Source of the DNA: Telopea speciosissima
Taxonomy: Eukaryota > Streptophyta > Magnoliopsida > Proteales > Proteaceae
DNA length: 64,000 nucleotides
NCBI RefSeq assembly: GCF_018873765.1
Contig: NC_057918.1
Span: forward strand, 64,668,871-64,732,870
Reading direction: 5' to 3'
Shown here: in pieces, positions 1 through 12,089 of the stretch
How the letters are laid out: the number at the start of each line of letters is the position of its first letter
Position numbering within the stretch: the first letter of the stretch is position 1
The notes under the pieces: generated by a model
The model's database searches: none
What the model saw: only the letters and a program-made list of their open reading frames with translations
What the model was told of the DNA's origin: nothing
Program-made: the position numbers and the translations under genes

Positions 1-171
1 ACTATTCTGTGAGGGGGTGATATATCATAAAAGTCCATGTCCCTCTTGTCAGATTCCAAAGAGAGTTCATATTCATCCAAAAATGCACTCAAAAAGTGTA
101 GGGAACCTCTCCCATAATACTTATACACTATAAATTTACGGTATGTTATAAGTAAAGGAGAATGAGCGCTA

Positions 172-345
172 CCTTGTAACATGTGGCATGCAGCCTTTGC
201 ACCCAGACACAAGATTGCGCAAAATGACCGCCGCACCCCCCATGGAAAGGTAGAAATCCCTAGGGACGCAACGATCTTTTCACGCGACACTGTATCTGGG
301 CATAGGGGTTGCGCACCGCATGCAACTAGCTAGCGTTCTCTTTCC
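172..345. repeat. imperfect hairpin (MITE-like) element
   Basis: The left arm around gcgctac...gcatgcagcc...cccagacac is roughly the reverse complement of the right arm tatctgggcat...gcatgcaactagctagcg. The arms are about 50 nt and diverged. No target-site duplication was identified, so the ends are approximate. Confidence 0.45.
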
Positions 346-574
346 CTATAAGTAATTAAATAAGACATTAAATAAAGAAAAAAATCACGAGGATATCAAT
401 GTGATCGCAAACGTGACACTTCAAGATCAACCCTAGTGAGATAGTGAATTCAACTCCTCACCTTTGCGTCTTTTCAAATTTTAGTCTTCTCTAGTTTTCT
501 ACCGCTCAACACAAACAGTGAGACTACAACGTCGTTCTCTCTCTGAATGTACGACTCCACTCTCTAGACTTTAC

Positions 575-751
575 TAAGGATATAAATGGATAATCGGAAA
601 TTTGTATTCGATTCATAATCATATGCGATTAGCAAAATCCATTATCGAAAAATAGATTTTTTAAAAACTATTCGAATCCGTTCAAAATCTAATTGAATGT
701 GAATACGGATTATATCATATTTGATTTGAATTCGATCCGTTTACATCCTTA
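575..751. mobile_element. hAT-like MITE, TAAGGATRTAAAYGGAT terminal repeats
   Basis: The left end taaggatataaatgga and the right end tttacatcctta are inverted. The interior repeats attcgaatccg-type motifs on both strands. The same family occurs, better preserved, at 42251-42520. No clear 8-bp target duplication is visible here. Confidence 0.6.
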
Positions 752-879
752 CAGTAGACCCACTATTTGTCTTTAAGTCCTCTTACTTGTACTTGTAATT
801 GGTAATTGATAATTGGCAATGGGTATTCAATTATCTAGTAAAGCCTCTGTCAATTGCATTATTTACTGTTAATTTTTCT

Positions 880-887
880 TATATAAA
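880..887 (+). promoter_or_regulatory. probable TATA box of the CSLA gene
   Basis: TATATAAA lies about 30 nt upstream of a plausible transcription start near 910-920. It is followed by a 5' leader of about 440 nt with CT-rich runs (around 1066-1085) and no intervening coding sequence. The position is inferred from sequence only. Confidence 0.55.
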
Positions 888-1251
888 GGCCACAATCCAC
901 ATACTTGTGGTCGTAAGAGTTTGGAGTTCTAAACTTTGTTTATAGAGTTTTAGAACGACAAACCAAACCATTATAAACACAGAAGAGTGGAAAGGGAAGT
1001 TAGAGAAGGAGCTTGTTTTGATTTGCAGGGATTTGGGGCTTAAGAGAGTAAGATCTGAACTGGGTTCTTCTTCTTCTTCTTCTCACATTGAAGTAGTTTT
1101 GGTATCTGGTGGGTTCGGGTCTTTAACCGTGTGGAGGGAAGTGACTGACAGTCCAGCTCTGCCACATTCCCTTGCGTAATTCAGAAGCAAAATTTGCAGA
1201 GAAGAGTGGAAGATTCAAGCTCTTTTCTGCAAAGAGAGTCCTTTTAAATCC

Positions 1252-1263
1252 ATGCAGATCTAG
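1252..1263 (+). other. minimal upstream ORF in the CSLA leader (MQI-stop)
   Basis: ATG CAG ATC TAG lies 93 nt before the main ATG at 1356 and is out of frame with it. It appears to be the only ATG between the presumed transcription start and the main start. Such a three-codon uORF could lower translation, but function is inference. Confidence 0.35.
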
Positions 1264-1355
1264 TGGTGTTTCCTCTGAACATTGTGTTCTCTGTCTCTGA
1301 GTTTCAAGCTTCTGGGTTCTCATCTGATCCTGCTCTGTTCTTCGATAACTACGAA

Positions 1356-4300
1356 ATGGACGCGTTTCAGGGAACGAGAGATGACATTACTCAGCAATTT
1401 GGATTCATATGGGATCAAATCAAAGCACCATTAATTGTTCCGATGCTGAGACTTGCGGTTGTACTGTGTTTGACCATGTCGGTGATGCTCTTCATCGAGA
1501 GAGTTTACATGGGCATTGTGATCGTTCTCTTAAAGCTGTTTGGGAGAAAACCTGAGAAAAGATACAAATTGGAACCGATCAAAGACGATCTGGAGCTGGG
1601 TAATTCAGTTTATCCCATGGTTCTCGTTCAAATTCCAATGTACAACGAAAGAGAGGTATTTTTTCTATCTGTCTCCTCCATTGTTTTCTTACTATTGATG
1701 TGTCTCTGTTTCAGCATTGCAGCTTACTTGTATGTGTTGATGCAGGTTTATCAGCTCTCCATTGGAGCTGCTTGTGGTCTCTCATGGCCGACAGATCGAA
1801 TTATAATCCAAGTCCTCGATGATTCCACAGACCCAACCATCAAGGTTTTCACTTTAATCAAACCCATGAATTAGAAGCAACTTTGAAACAGAGAAATGGA
1901 GGGAATTTTTGCTTTTTTAGTCTTGTTTTAGGAGAATTCAAACAGAAAAGTTAAAACCCAGAACACCTTTTTCCTTTCCTTCCCCAGTTCCTATCGATTT
2001 GCGATTTGACCTTTTTGAGAAAAAAAAATGCAGGAGTTGGTGCAGATTGAATGCCAGAGATGGGCAAGCAAGGGAATTAATATCAAATATGAGGTGAGAG
2101 ACAACAGAAATGGTTATAAAGCTGGAGCTTTAAAGGAAGGAATGAAGAGAAGCTATGTGAAGAACTGCGATTACGTTGCCATATTCGATGCAGATTTCCA
2201 ACCAGAGTCGGATTTCTTGTGGCGAACGGTCCCTTTCCTTGTCTTTAACCCAGAGATCGGTCTTGTTCAAGCTCGCTGGAAATTTGGTAAGCTAAAATCG
2301 TCGTTACTTGGATTTAAATTAATGCCTAAATTTAATTAGTGGGACGTTAATTACAGCTTAATTGGAATTTTTTTTTTCTTCAAATAAAGATCTCAGAAGT
2401 GTCGGTGCTATGACTATTGTCATTCACTTATTTGTTTTCTCACCCTTTTAGGCTGTTTGGATGTTAAATAAAAAAAATCAAAAAACATAATAAGACAAAT
2501 TATGATGGCACAATGACGATTTATTTGTCTTTCTTCTTAAATTCAATTTCTTTTTTTTATGGGAAAATGAACTCTGTCAGGGAGTGTGGCCTACGCCATC
2601 ACTTCCATGAGTCTATCTCTCTCCTCCCCAAATGAAAAAACAACTCTTCCCCCTTGTTTGAAGGAGGAGAGAGATAGAGACACATGGGTGTATCGGCATA
2701 GGCCATACTTCCGGATAGAAAATTATTAGAAAAATTCTGTTTAGAGAAGAAAACTTCAAACTGCTTTGAACGCAATCTCGCTATCTTAAAGGAGATATTT
2801 GTCTCATACGACAAATTCACCTTCAGAACTCAACAAAGCAATAAAAATAAAAAACAAAAAACTTTTTATCGATATTTTGTTTGAACACAACACTTCTATT
2901 TTATAGAAGTGTGACACCTCTTCTGAATAAACATATCTATTCATATTTATTCATTTTGTATTAAGATCATTAGATCAATTGCCATTCGATCTAACCGTCC
3001 AGATTAAATCAGAGATGAACTTGTTCACAATAGTCATATCCTATCAAATGTGATCGTAGGATCTTTTAACCCGACGGATCTGATCATTTCAAAAAAATCA
3101 ACGTATCAGATCTGCAAAGCGCTATGTGCGTGCGTACACCGCTAACGCCTCTACAATCCATTGTCCACGCCACGCGTGTGTGTGTGCGGATGACTTTCTC
3201 ACATATAAACCGTAGAATATCTCTTTTTGTCGATTTAACTCATGAGATAAAGAAGGTAATATAATAAATACCATTTATAACTCTTGTAGTTTTTCGATGT
3301 AGGACCAAAGCACTTTACCCAAATAACAAAATATTTATTTAATCTCTCATCTTATTACAATATATTTAACAAAAACTGCTTCCCTTTTTATATTTTCTTG
3401 ACTAGCCTCGGCTTCTTCCGTTTTCTTCAGTCTCTACCTCTCCCTTTCTCACTTTCTATGACTTTTAATTTTCCCATATCATCCCTCATGGCAAGATTTA
3501 TTATTGATTGATGGGATAAAACATAAAGAATAAGGACTTGGCATGTCCCACACACACATGGTGAGGACCTCAGATGCACGGATGGGGTCTTTCCTTCACC
3601 ATCAAATCATTTGTCTAGTGTTTTAATTGTATCTTCTCTTATGGTCAATTTAAGTATGTTTCTAGTTCTTTTATTCCTTTCAACCTGAATCAAATCACTC
3701 TTCTGAACTAATGCATTCCAAGGCCTCCGTTTGATCGTATTTTTACTATCCATTTGAATTTTAGACAATTTTAAATAGGAGATATACTTTATACAATTAT
3801 TTTACCTTCTCATTTTAACTAGCTTGGTTTGGAGTATGGACTCTATCAATCATGTGGCCTAACACGACCAGCCATCCAAACAACCTTGTCTGAGATTTTA
3901 AGCTATGTTTGGTTGTCAAGAAATGAAACAAAACAAAAATAAAAAAGACAAAAATTATAATGATTGATTTATTAAATTCAAAAAAAAAAATTCTTCTCAA
4001 CCAATCATAGTCAAGGGGGGGAAAAAATGTTTCCTTAAGAATGTTGGAATTTCCATTTGTTTGTGTCTGACGAGGTTTCCCAAGAAAAGGAAAATCATAA
4101 CCTATGGTATCATTGGTATGGTTTTGTTTTTTTTTTTTTTGCTGGTCTATCCTATTCAAGGACCTATAGGCCAACTCCAAGCTAAGGGGAAGGCTAAGAT
4201 AAGCCAATCTACAACTAAAAAGGGGGGGGGGAGGAGGGGAGGGGAGAAAGGTGCATTTTTTTGGCACAGATGCAATCCAGGAGAGTCGAATCCTTGACCT

Positions 4301-7300
4301 CTTGGGGGGCATGCACCAACTTGCAATGCCTCCAACCAACCGAGCTAGCGATTGTTTGCACATGTGGTATGGTTATTCCAGCACTTTTGTGGGTTGGCTT
4401 AAAATGACGTAAATGGCCCCAATCTTCTTTGATAAAAGTCCTAAGCTGCTAGACGTGGAACTGTGACGCCGTGACTGCTACATTCCTTGAGCAACCGGGG
4501 GGTATTCCCTCTAGTTGTAGCATTACAATCTTTGTCCTAAGTTGACCTTTGTAATAAGGGCAGATTTTGTAATAAGAAAAAATACTAAGGGTGCATTTGT
4601 CAATTTACTCTCGCATTCCTGGCTGTCGCTGGTGGATGCACGTGCGATGGGACTACTTTATTGTAAGCCAACCCTGCACTCCTTCGCTCACAGCGGTACA
4701 GCACACCACCGACACCAATCGTTTTCCATGTTTCCATTTTTTTCTATTTTTCATTATTTATTTTTTAAATAAAATGTAAAAAAATAGGGAGTGGTTTTGT
4801 TATTTTTCCCATCCAATGGTTAAGGAGCACAGGATACACCTAGGCACATGGGATGAGCAAAACAAAATGATCACCCCACCCGTGGTGGTCAAAATGACCA
4901 CTGCATCCCGCCCCATGTGGTTGGACGTAGCCTATGCCCCCTATGCCTCCTAGATAAAAAACATCACTCATTTAAAAATTTACAAAGAAAAATTTTCATG
5001 TAAAATATCATTTACACGAAAAAATTTACAACGAAACAAACAAAGCCAAAACAAAACATATAAAGAAAGAAAGCAAGAAATGGCAGTGTTTGATTAGTTC
5101 CTTGCTTACATGCAGTAAACTCGGACGAATGTATGATGACGAGACTGCAAGAAATGTCACTGAATTACCATTTCAAGGTTGAGCAGGAAGTGGGCTCCTC
5201 CACCTATGCCTTCTTCGGTTTCAATGGTAGAAATTGTCCTCCTTCAGCCCCTAAACGTTTTATTGTTATTTTAAATTGAAAATAAAAATTAATTAATTAA
5301 AAAAATTTTGAAAAAAAAAAAAAAAAAAAACAGGAACAGCAGGTGTGTGGAGGATCTCGGCCATCAATGAGGCCGGTGGGTGGAAGGACCGGACCACGGT
5401 CGAGGACATGGATTTGGCGGTCCGAGCAAGTCTTAAGGGCTGGAAATTCTTATACCTAGGTGATATTAAGGTAAGTGATTAATTAATTATTCATTGGTTT
5501 TAGTCTTCTACTTTTAGTCTTCTACTTCTGCATGTATTATTTTCATGTGTATTGTTAGGCAATTGAAGCAGTTTGATCCATTTAATAATTGATTTATGTC
5601 TCTCTCTCTCTTCAATTTCAAATTATTTTTTTTGAAAATATTTTCTTCTTTTCTTGATTTCAAAGCATAGCCTAAGAAAAGATGGGCCAATACTTGTTCT
5701 TGGCAATCTTGCAGTCCAACCATGGCCCAGACCAGTTGGTAGATTAAAAATGAAGTTCTACAAGGCCATTTCTTTTTACTAGTCCAAAGTGCTGGATTGT
5801 GAGGTAGTGTTGGGTTCATAGCCCAGGTAACAGTTTTGAATGAAAGACATAACTCAGTAGATAGTCATTTATTTGGAAATGCAACTGTTTTGCCTAAATT
5901 TTTTTTATCCAATCCTTTGTATTCAAAGAAGTGGTCACGGGTTCGAGTCTGGAAACACCCTCTCTGTGAAAGCAAGGGTAGGGCTGCGTACATTATGATC
6001 CTCCCCAAACCCCATAGTGGTGGGAGCCTCGTGTTTTTATCCAGTTCTTTGTATTTAACAAAGTGGTCATGGGTTGGAGTATGGAAACGGTCTCTCTGCG
6101 AAAGCAAGGGTAATGTTGCATACATTATGACCCTCCCCAAGCCCCGCAGTGGCAGGAGCCTCGTGCATTGGGTACTTTTTTTTTCCTTTGTATTTAACAA
6201 AGAATTAGTGCCCTTGTAATCATTCATTGACTTTTCGTTATGTTTCATATTTTTAATCTGATTTTGTGGAAGGCTTTACAGTTCAATGTGTTTGTAAAGG
6301 ATTTGGGTCCTTTGTAGCGCGACAAGGTTTGTACCGCATCATCCGACGGCCAGCAGTGCTCAGGCACACAGCCCAACACACAGACGGGGTGTTGGGTTGT
6401 GTGCCCAAGCACTGTGGGTCCTTGGATGTGCAATACACTCCCTGTCGTGCTAAAGAGGAGCCCAACGCATTTGTGAATGGCCAAGTAATGCTTAATTACA
6501 TATGGACCTTACATCTCTTTTTCTGATAGGTGAAAAATGAATTGCCGAGTACTTTCAAAGCCTACCGCTTTCAGCAGCACCGATGGTCTTGTGGACCTGC
6601 TAATCTGTTTAGGAAAATGGTAATGGAGATTTTAAGGAACAAGGTATGTTTCATGTTTCACTTTATACTCATTTTCCTACCAAATGAAATTTTGGTTGAT
6701 ATCTATATATGGATATAGATATCCCTTTCTCTTGTTCATTATGTTTAGCATTGGCAACTGCAGAAAGTATCATTGTGGAAAAAAGTACATGTGATCTACA
6801 GTTTCTTCTTCGTTCGCAAGATCATAGCCCATATCGTCACCTTCGCTTTTTACTGTGTTGTATTGCCAATGACTGTTCTGGTTCCTGAAGTTGAAGTTCC
6901 AAAATGGGGAGCTGTTTATATCCCTTCCATTATTACCTTTCTTAATGCAGTTGGAACTCCAAGGTTGGTATCCCTGAAATCTCTTCTTACTTACTTTCTT
7001 TCTTTGTTTCATGAGTTACAGAACACTCTGTTGTTTTGTTTACCTTCTTTCTCATCTAATCCTGCAGATCACTTCACTTGCTGTTCTTCTGGATCCTTTT
7101 CGAGAATGGTATGTCTATGCACCGGACCAAAGCAACCTTTATTGGTCTGCTAGAAGCAGGGAGAGTAAATGAATGGATTGTCACTGAGAAATTGGGAGAC
7201 GCTCTCAAGACAAAAGCAGCAGCTCCTAAAGCAGCTAAGAAGCTGCCTCGATTCAAATTCGGAGAGAGGTATTTTTCCTTCAAATTCTCACGTGCCTTGG

Positions 7301-7842
7301 CATCATAAGAAGAGAACAAAAACAAAATATATTTTTACTGACCAACTAAGTTGTCCATTTTGAACATCCAATTCTCGAATGACCTGGGAAATCAAAAGAA
7401 CCTACAGAGACATACATCACAAACTCACATTCAAACCTTTGTTTCTTTCTATAATGCACATTTCTCTCTCACATTCTCCTACTAATTGGCATAAGCTTAG
7501 GACGGCAAGTTAATACCCATTTCCTCCCTTACACATTCAGTTACTGAAGTTGGCCATTGGAAAGGAAATGAATCTGTAATGAAGCCTCTAATCTAAAATG
7601 GGATTTTACAGCAAGTTCCATATCAATCCCTGCATGGGTTTCCTTTATTTTTCTTACTTCCTTTTTCTTCCATGTGCAGAGTTCATCTACTGGAGCTTGG
7701 ATTTGGAGTCTTCCTCTTCTTCTGTGCCTGCTATGATGTATCATTTGGGAAAAACCACTACTTCATATACCTGTACCTCCAGTCTCTCACATTCTTCATC
7801 ATGGGTTTTGCTTGTATAGGCACATTTGTCCCCAACTCATAG
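1356..7842 (+). CDS. CSLA: glucomannan 4-beta-mannosyltransferase (cellulose synthase-like A)
   Basis: A Golgi membrane GT2 enzyme that polymerises GDP-mannose and GDP-glucose into (gluco)mannan backbones for the cell wall. Exons: 1356-1655, 1746-1844, 2034-2286, 5116-5226, 5334-5470, 6530-6643, 6764-6963, 7068-7268, 7680-7842. All introns are GT-AG, phases join cleanly, and the product is 525 aa, close to the usual CSLA length. Motifs seen: an N-terminal hydrophobic span (about residues 30-55), LDDSTD (D125/D126), DAD (D185, D187), TVED (D279), QQHRW (315-319), and several C-terminal membrane spans (about 357-378, 386-402, 476-495, 501-520). The start was chosen because MDAFQ is the first in-frame ATG and gives the family N-terminus. 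Exon 4 is small and lies after a 2.8-kb intron. It resembles CSLA2/CSLA9 types, but I cannot separate paralogues. No lesion was seen. Confidence 0.95.
2561..2735. repeat. hairpin element, CTGTCnGGGAGTGTGGCC family
   Basis: Left end ctctgtcagggagtgtggcc and right end ggccatacttccggatag are inverted. Internal gagtctatctctctcctcc pairs with ggaggagagagatagagac. Related copies lie at about 9645-9790 and 40989-41187. Confidence 0.65.
4124..4364 (-). mobile_element. tRNA-derived SINE in CSLA intron 3
   Basis: Read on -, the element starts near 4364. It shows an A-box-like stretch (agctcggttggttgg) and a B-box-like stretch (ggattcgactctcc), and it ends in a poly(A) seen as the T-run at about 4127-4141. 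It is flanked by a 10-bp direct repeat, tggtatggtt, at 4114-4123 and 4365-4374. A pol III head, A-tail and target duplication define a SINE. The family name is unknown to me. Confidence 0.8.
4800..4960. repeat. possible degenerate MITE in CSLA intron 3
   Basis: Contains short inverted motifs (cccgtggtggtc / gaccactgc; cacatggg / ccccatgtgg) like those in other hairpin elements here. Ends were not resolved. Confidence 0.3.
5915..6202 (+). mobile_element. two 5'-truncated Au-like SINEs in tandem, CSLA intron 5
   Basis: Two copies, about 5931-6038 and 6064-6185, each begin at the B-box region (ggtcacgggttcgagtc in copy 1). They continue with gcaaggg, gcatacattatga and ccctccccaa and end gcctcgtg plus a T-run, the signature of plant Au SINEs. 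The direct repeat ctttgtatttaacaaag occurs exactly at 6047-6063 and 6186-6202, bracketing copy 2. A variant, ctttgtattcaaag (5915-5928), precedes copy 1. The tRNA-like 5' half is missing in both. Confidence 0.75.
6297..6470. repeat. hairpin MITE in CSLA intron 5
   Basis: The left arm (ggatttgggtcctttgtagc...ggcacacagcccaacac) is the approximate reverse complement of the right arm (gtgttgggttgtgtgcc...gctaaagaggagcccaacgc). Arms are about 80 nt with a short loop around 6380. It lies about 60 bp before exon 6. Confidence 0.75.
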
Positions 7843-9640
7843 AAGGATTGGATAGTGAGATGGATGCATTTGCCACATTCAATTCCTGTTGGTAGTTGCG
7901 ATTCATGCCATGCCTCTGCAACATCATCTGTATGGAGTTTCTTGGCAGCATTTTTTTACACATTTGTTATTGTTTTAGCTCATAAGAAGAAAGGCACGAC
8001 ATTCTTTTGTGCTCAGAAGAAACACTTGATACGTGTCTTGGAAAATTCTATTGTGAATACTCTAAGAAGCAGCAGGAACTTACAAAACAAAAATGTTCTT
8101 ATTATGTGAAAGCATTATACAAAGGAGAGGAGAAGAAAGAAAGAAGAAAAAAACAAGCTAGCAGAAGCAGCATAAGGGGTTTGTTGACCCCAAGTAGATG
8201 GTGTAAACATCTTTGCAATGTTTATAATTGTGGGATTTTTTTTAACTTTATTTTCCATAAAATTATGGTTTCCCTTGTATTGGATTTTGTTTGTGAGACA
8301 ATAAGCTTGTGGCAGAGATGGCAAATTTGTAGCTCACATTATCTTCTTTTTCCAATCTCTGGTCCTGTTACTTCTGTTTCTTCCCTTTACTTTTATTGGA
8401 ACATGGAACTCAACAGAATTACATGTCTTCTTCTAAGTGCCATCTCAACAAAGATCCAAAACCCCAAAAGTCATTTTATTTTATTTTTTTTCTGTGGGTG
8501 CAAGCAAAAAAAAAATTATATTAACTCACCACTCACTATTACCCTCTTATAAACTAAATTAGTGATACTACCTTAATTTTAAACCCAATCATGAATGAAT
8601 GGCCCCATTACGAAAGACCCTAATCACTAAACTCACCTGATTATACAATCAAGAAAGCTAAAACTTTATGATACATGAACATCTGTATCTAATGATTTGT
8701 TTGAAATGGGAAACATGGGATGGCCTCAGCTCATCAATAAGTCCATCTCAAAGGTGGAATATATCTGTTCTGGACCCACCATTCGTACTAAACAATGCTG
8801 TTGGGCCATTTGTCCTGGTATTGTAGTTACAGGTTGACATCATGTTGCAAGTGTGTCCATCAAATCTTATAATTAAATTATTTTATGATATTACGGGCTA
8901 TAGTTGTCCGTAAGTTTTCACCTAAAAGTGTTCACGACTAGAAATAGAATTAGGTATTCTATTCATACGGTTGTCATGTTGTGTGTTCTTTGGAATGATG
9001 ATTCCAAGACACAAGTGTGAGTGCATATACGTACATTATACTGGATCACTTGAGAACCTTAAATGGAATAATGTTGGATGTTTAAGCAATAAGATTCTCA
9101 TAGGTAGTTTATGATTGGTCCCCTAACTTGAGAGCTCTTTGTCACAATCGCTAGACATTATGGTTTTTGGTGTACCAATGGTCGATGTTTCTCGAACTAT
9201 ATATCAGTGCTAGATTTATAGTGTTGAGCTATGTACGAAGGGGATGCTCAACATGGAATCCACTTCCCACAATAGAGAATATCAGAGAGAGTATTTGTAA
9301 AATGATAAGATGAAATCCGGATCTAGTACCAAGTTTTGTAAATAATTTACAAAGTTTTTTGAATTAAGCTGATTGGAAGTAAGGATCCATGTAGCTGACC
9401 CTGTTTTGTTGGGATAAGGCTGAGTTGTTGAATTTATTTGCTAATTAACTTTGAAATAATTTTTATGGTCCAATCAACGGTACAGATTCACTGTATATGG
9501 AATTACGACAGTCTAGGATGGTGGAAGGACTTAAATGTAATGCTTTCTATTACTTGGGGGGTTTACACGTTATTTCCAACTGTTGTTACACTTGTTGTTA
9601 ATTAGTGTTATTTATTGGGTAAATAATATTAAAGTAAAAA
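7843..9640. other. CSLA 3' UTR and intergenic sequence
   Basis: The 3' UTR probably ends around 8250-8310, where AT-rich ccataaaattatgg and TTGT-rich motifs occur. From there to 9640 I recognise no gene, RNA or named repeat. Confidence 0.45.
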
Positions 9641-9644
9641 AAAA

Positions 9645-9790
9645 AGTCTGTCTAGGAGTATGGCTCCTATACCCAAACACAAGCCCCCATGAAATGACTG
9701 TTGCGCTTCCCATGAAAGGCTGAAATCTCACCCCTATTAATGCTTCCATGCGCACTTTCATTCACAGGAGCCATGTTCCCGGACAGAACT
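9645..9790. repeat. hairpin element, same family as 2561-2735
   Basis: gtctgtctaggagtatggctcct at the left and aggagccatgttcccggacagaac at the right are inverted. The interior is diverged from the other copies. Confidence 0.6.
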
Positions 9791-10452
9791 CTCCACCTAA
9801 TACTAATTATTATAGATGAGTTAGACTCGCTTTGTACAACCTCAATGGGACCACCCTCACACCACTTGATTGTCACACTCAACTTGAGAGTCTATTAGAT
9901 GGCATTCAATAAATACGTAACTTGGTAGGGAGAGACACGCATTTAGCTAATAGCCAACGATTTTAGGGTTTTAGAATCCCAAAAATCATGGTAACCTCTA
10001 GTTTGAGAGCTAGTGTTTGTGAAATCTTCATTCAAGGAAAATCCTACGTTGCGTTGAACTTTGTTGCCTGTGCATAGTAACAAGTTCAATTGTAGCAACC
10101 CTTTGGAGAACCTACATTTGTAGGTTTTAAGGTAACCCTAAAACCCGATTGTGTGTATTTGTTCAAATTTGTATTGCACAAACCTCAGGTGGAGATGCAA
10201 AATTTCTATCGAACATTCCCCACCGCCATCAAGGGTGATTTTGGTGAGGGATGAGGATCCTTAGAAATCTACAAATTCTGCTTGTTACAAACAGATGAAC
10301 CCTTCAGTTAGTTCTTTTTATTTTTGGCTAATCAACCCTACAGTTAATTCACTTTACAAACTTTGCCCATCAATAAACTATTTATGGTATAAAATATGAT
10401 CTTTATTGCTACATGATAATATGACCGTGTTCATTATGTCATCATAACATAG
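9791..10452. other. intergenic, nothing recognised
   Basis: No coding, RNA or repeat signature that I can support. Confidence 0.4.
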
Positions 10453-10840
10453 AACTAGAGCTGCAACAGGGTCGGGTTGGACCGGGCCTTATACTGCCCC
10501 AACCCTGAGTCCCCTTAGCAGAGGCCAGGCCCGGCCCGGCCCTAACTCAAGACCAGAAAAATCCAACCTGACCCACCCTCAGGGTCGGGCTGACCCTAAT
10601 TGGCCCTGCCCAATCAGGGGGGAAGGGAGATACATGGGCTGGTAGAAATATCTGATCCGATTGGTGTTCTGACATCCCGAATTGAGGTGGCTTTATAGGA
10701 AGAAGAATAAGAAAGAAAGAAGAGGAAGAACAAAAAGAAAGAAGAAAGAACGGAAAGAACAAGACAGGGTCGGGTTGGGCCCAGCCATACTGGGCTCAGC
10801 CCGAGGCCTCAACCCTAGCCCGGCCCTAACTCAGGGCCAA
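10453..10840. repeat. GGGTCGGGTTGG-type repetitive element
   Basis: It starts tagagctgcaacagggtcgggttgg and is full of inverted copies of gggtcgggttggrcc / ggcccggcccta, around a purine-rich core (10690-10760). The same family, with end ttgtagccctaa, is at about 39600-40155. It abuts the plastid rRNA fragment at 10841. Confidence 0.55.
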
Positions 10841-11050
10841 AAATTCCCCACTGCTGCCTCCAGTTGGAATCTAGGCCGTGTCTCAATCCCAGTGTGGCTG
10901 ATCATCCGTTCGGACCAACTACTAATCATCGCCTCGGTAAACTATTGCTTCACCAACTAGCTAATCAGTCGCGAGTCCCTCCTTGGGTGGATTCCTCCTT
11001 TTGCTCCTCAGCCTACGGGATATTAGCAGCCGTTTCCAGCTGTTCATTCC
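10841..11050 (-). pseudogene. nuclear insertion of a plastid 16S rRNA fragment (NUPT)
   Basis: Read on -, the stretch carries the conserved 16S blocks aacagctggaaacggctgct, tgattagctagttggtga, gatgatcagccacactggga, ttgagacacggcc and ggcagcagtggggaattt in the correct order and spacing. This corresponds to roughly positions 100-350 of plastid 16S rRNA. Many substitutions, such as cctagattcc for the usual cccagactcc, show it is old and not functional. The 3' edge of the homology meets the repeat at 10453-10840. Confidence 0.9.
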
Positions 11051-11589
11051 AAAATTATCTCCGAGGTGATAGGTACAAGTGCAAATGGATATCACTGTGT
11101 CAACGATATGATCAAATATAAATCATCTGGTTGAACAGGAGCTTCAACGCTTTCAATCCTTTGCATCAAAGAAGACTTTGGAGATGAATTGGGGTAAAGG
11201 AGAGAGGTAAGCCTTAATCATTGGTTTTAGATTGGCTTCATCATTGATTATAGATAGGGCTGGCAAGGGCTTGAGGGGCCCCCGTGATGGAAAAGGCTTT
11301 GTCCCTTTGGATGCAATAAGCTCCAAACATAGATGATAGGACACTCTCTTACCACCAAGGGGAAGAAAACAAAATCAATGCATGGACCCACAGACATGAG
11401 TGGACGGTCTTCTTCCCTTTTGTGGCGTAACTATATCATGAAAACTCACACCGGAACTAGATTCAATCTGCTGTGCTTAATGACACTTATCTGTTTGGGT
11501 ATCTTTCCAAAGGCGTCACTTTCACTTGGTTGTCATTCTAATTACCCAGCTATACCATGCTGTGCCACTGATATCAGTATCTAGGTGTG
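11051..11589. other. intergenic, nothing recognised
   Basis: No supportable gene. Small open frames here are short and lack recognisable motifs. Confidence 0.4.
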
Positions 11590-11975
11590 TAGATTTGGAC
11601 TGGTTTTGGTTTGGTTTCATCGGTTTCGGTGTGAGGACGAATGAGTCCAAAACATGATCCAATAAGGGTGCACTGGTTTTGGTTTGGATCCGGTTTGATT
11701 TCGGTTTCATTTATCGGTTTACTATTGGTTTGGTTTCAGTTTACTATGTAAATATATTCAGAAGTAATAAAAATATGCCTTTTTTATGAATTTCGGCTGG
11801 TATCGGTTTGGGTTCTGTTTTGGTCCAGTTCTTTTAAGTTCAATTTGATGTCCTATCCATTTCGATGCGGTCCAGTTTGGTTTTGGTGTCACAAAACCCC
11901 AGTACGAAACATGATTCAATAAGCTCTGATCGGTTCGGTTTGGTTTCATCGATTCGGAATAGGTTTCGACCCCCT
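11590..11975. repeat. CGGTTTGGTTTCGGTTT-rich element
   Basis: Dense tandem-like ggtttggtttcggtttcatcgg motifs on one strand, with two partial copies of a block (aaaacatgatccaataag near 11650 and gaaacatgattcaataag near 11905). It is typical of short repetitive plant elements. Ends are not defined. Confidence 0.5.
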
Positions 11976-12089
11976 ATGACACTATCAACGGCCACCCAAC
12001 TTAACTAGGGACACAAGAACCAAAGCCCCTCATATTATGCCAGAATCAACTTAATAAAGAATAAAAAAACATAAAGCTCTGTTTGGATC

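Larger units (their letters stand above)
1..879. other. 5' flank of the CSLA gene, no gene seen
   Basis: No supportable coding region. It holds two short inverted-repeat elements, listed separately at about 172-345 and 575-751, plus AT-rich sequence that runs into the TATA box at 880. Confidence 0.5.
2287..5115 (+). other. CSLA intron 3, enlarged by insertions
   Basis: GT (2287) to AG (5115), 2829 bp, against about 90-1060 bp for the other introns of the gene. It holds a hairpin element (about 2561-2735), a tRNA-derived SINE on the opposite strand (4124-4364) and other unclassified AT-rich sequence. Between 2740 and 4110 I see no gene, only possible degenerate repeats. Confidence 0.8.
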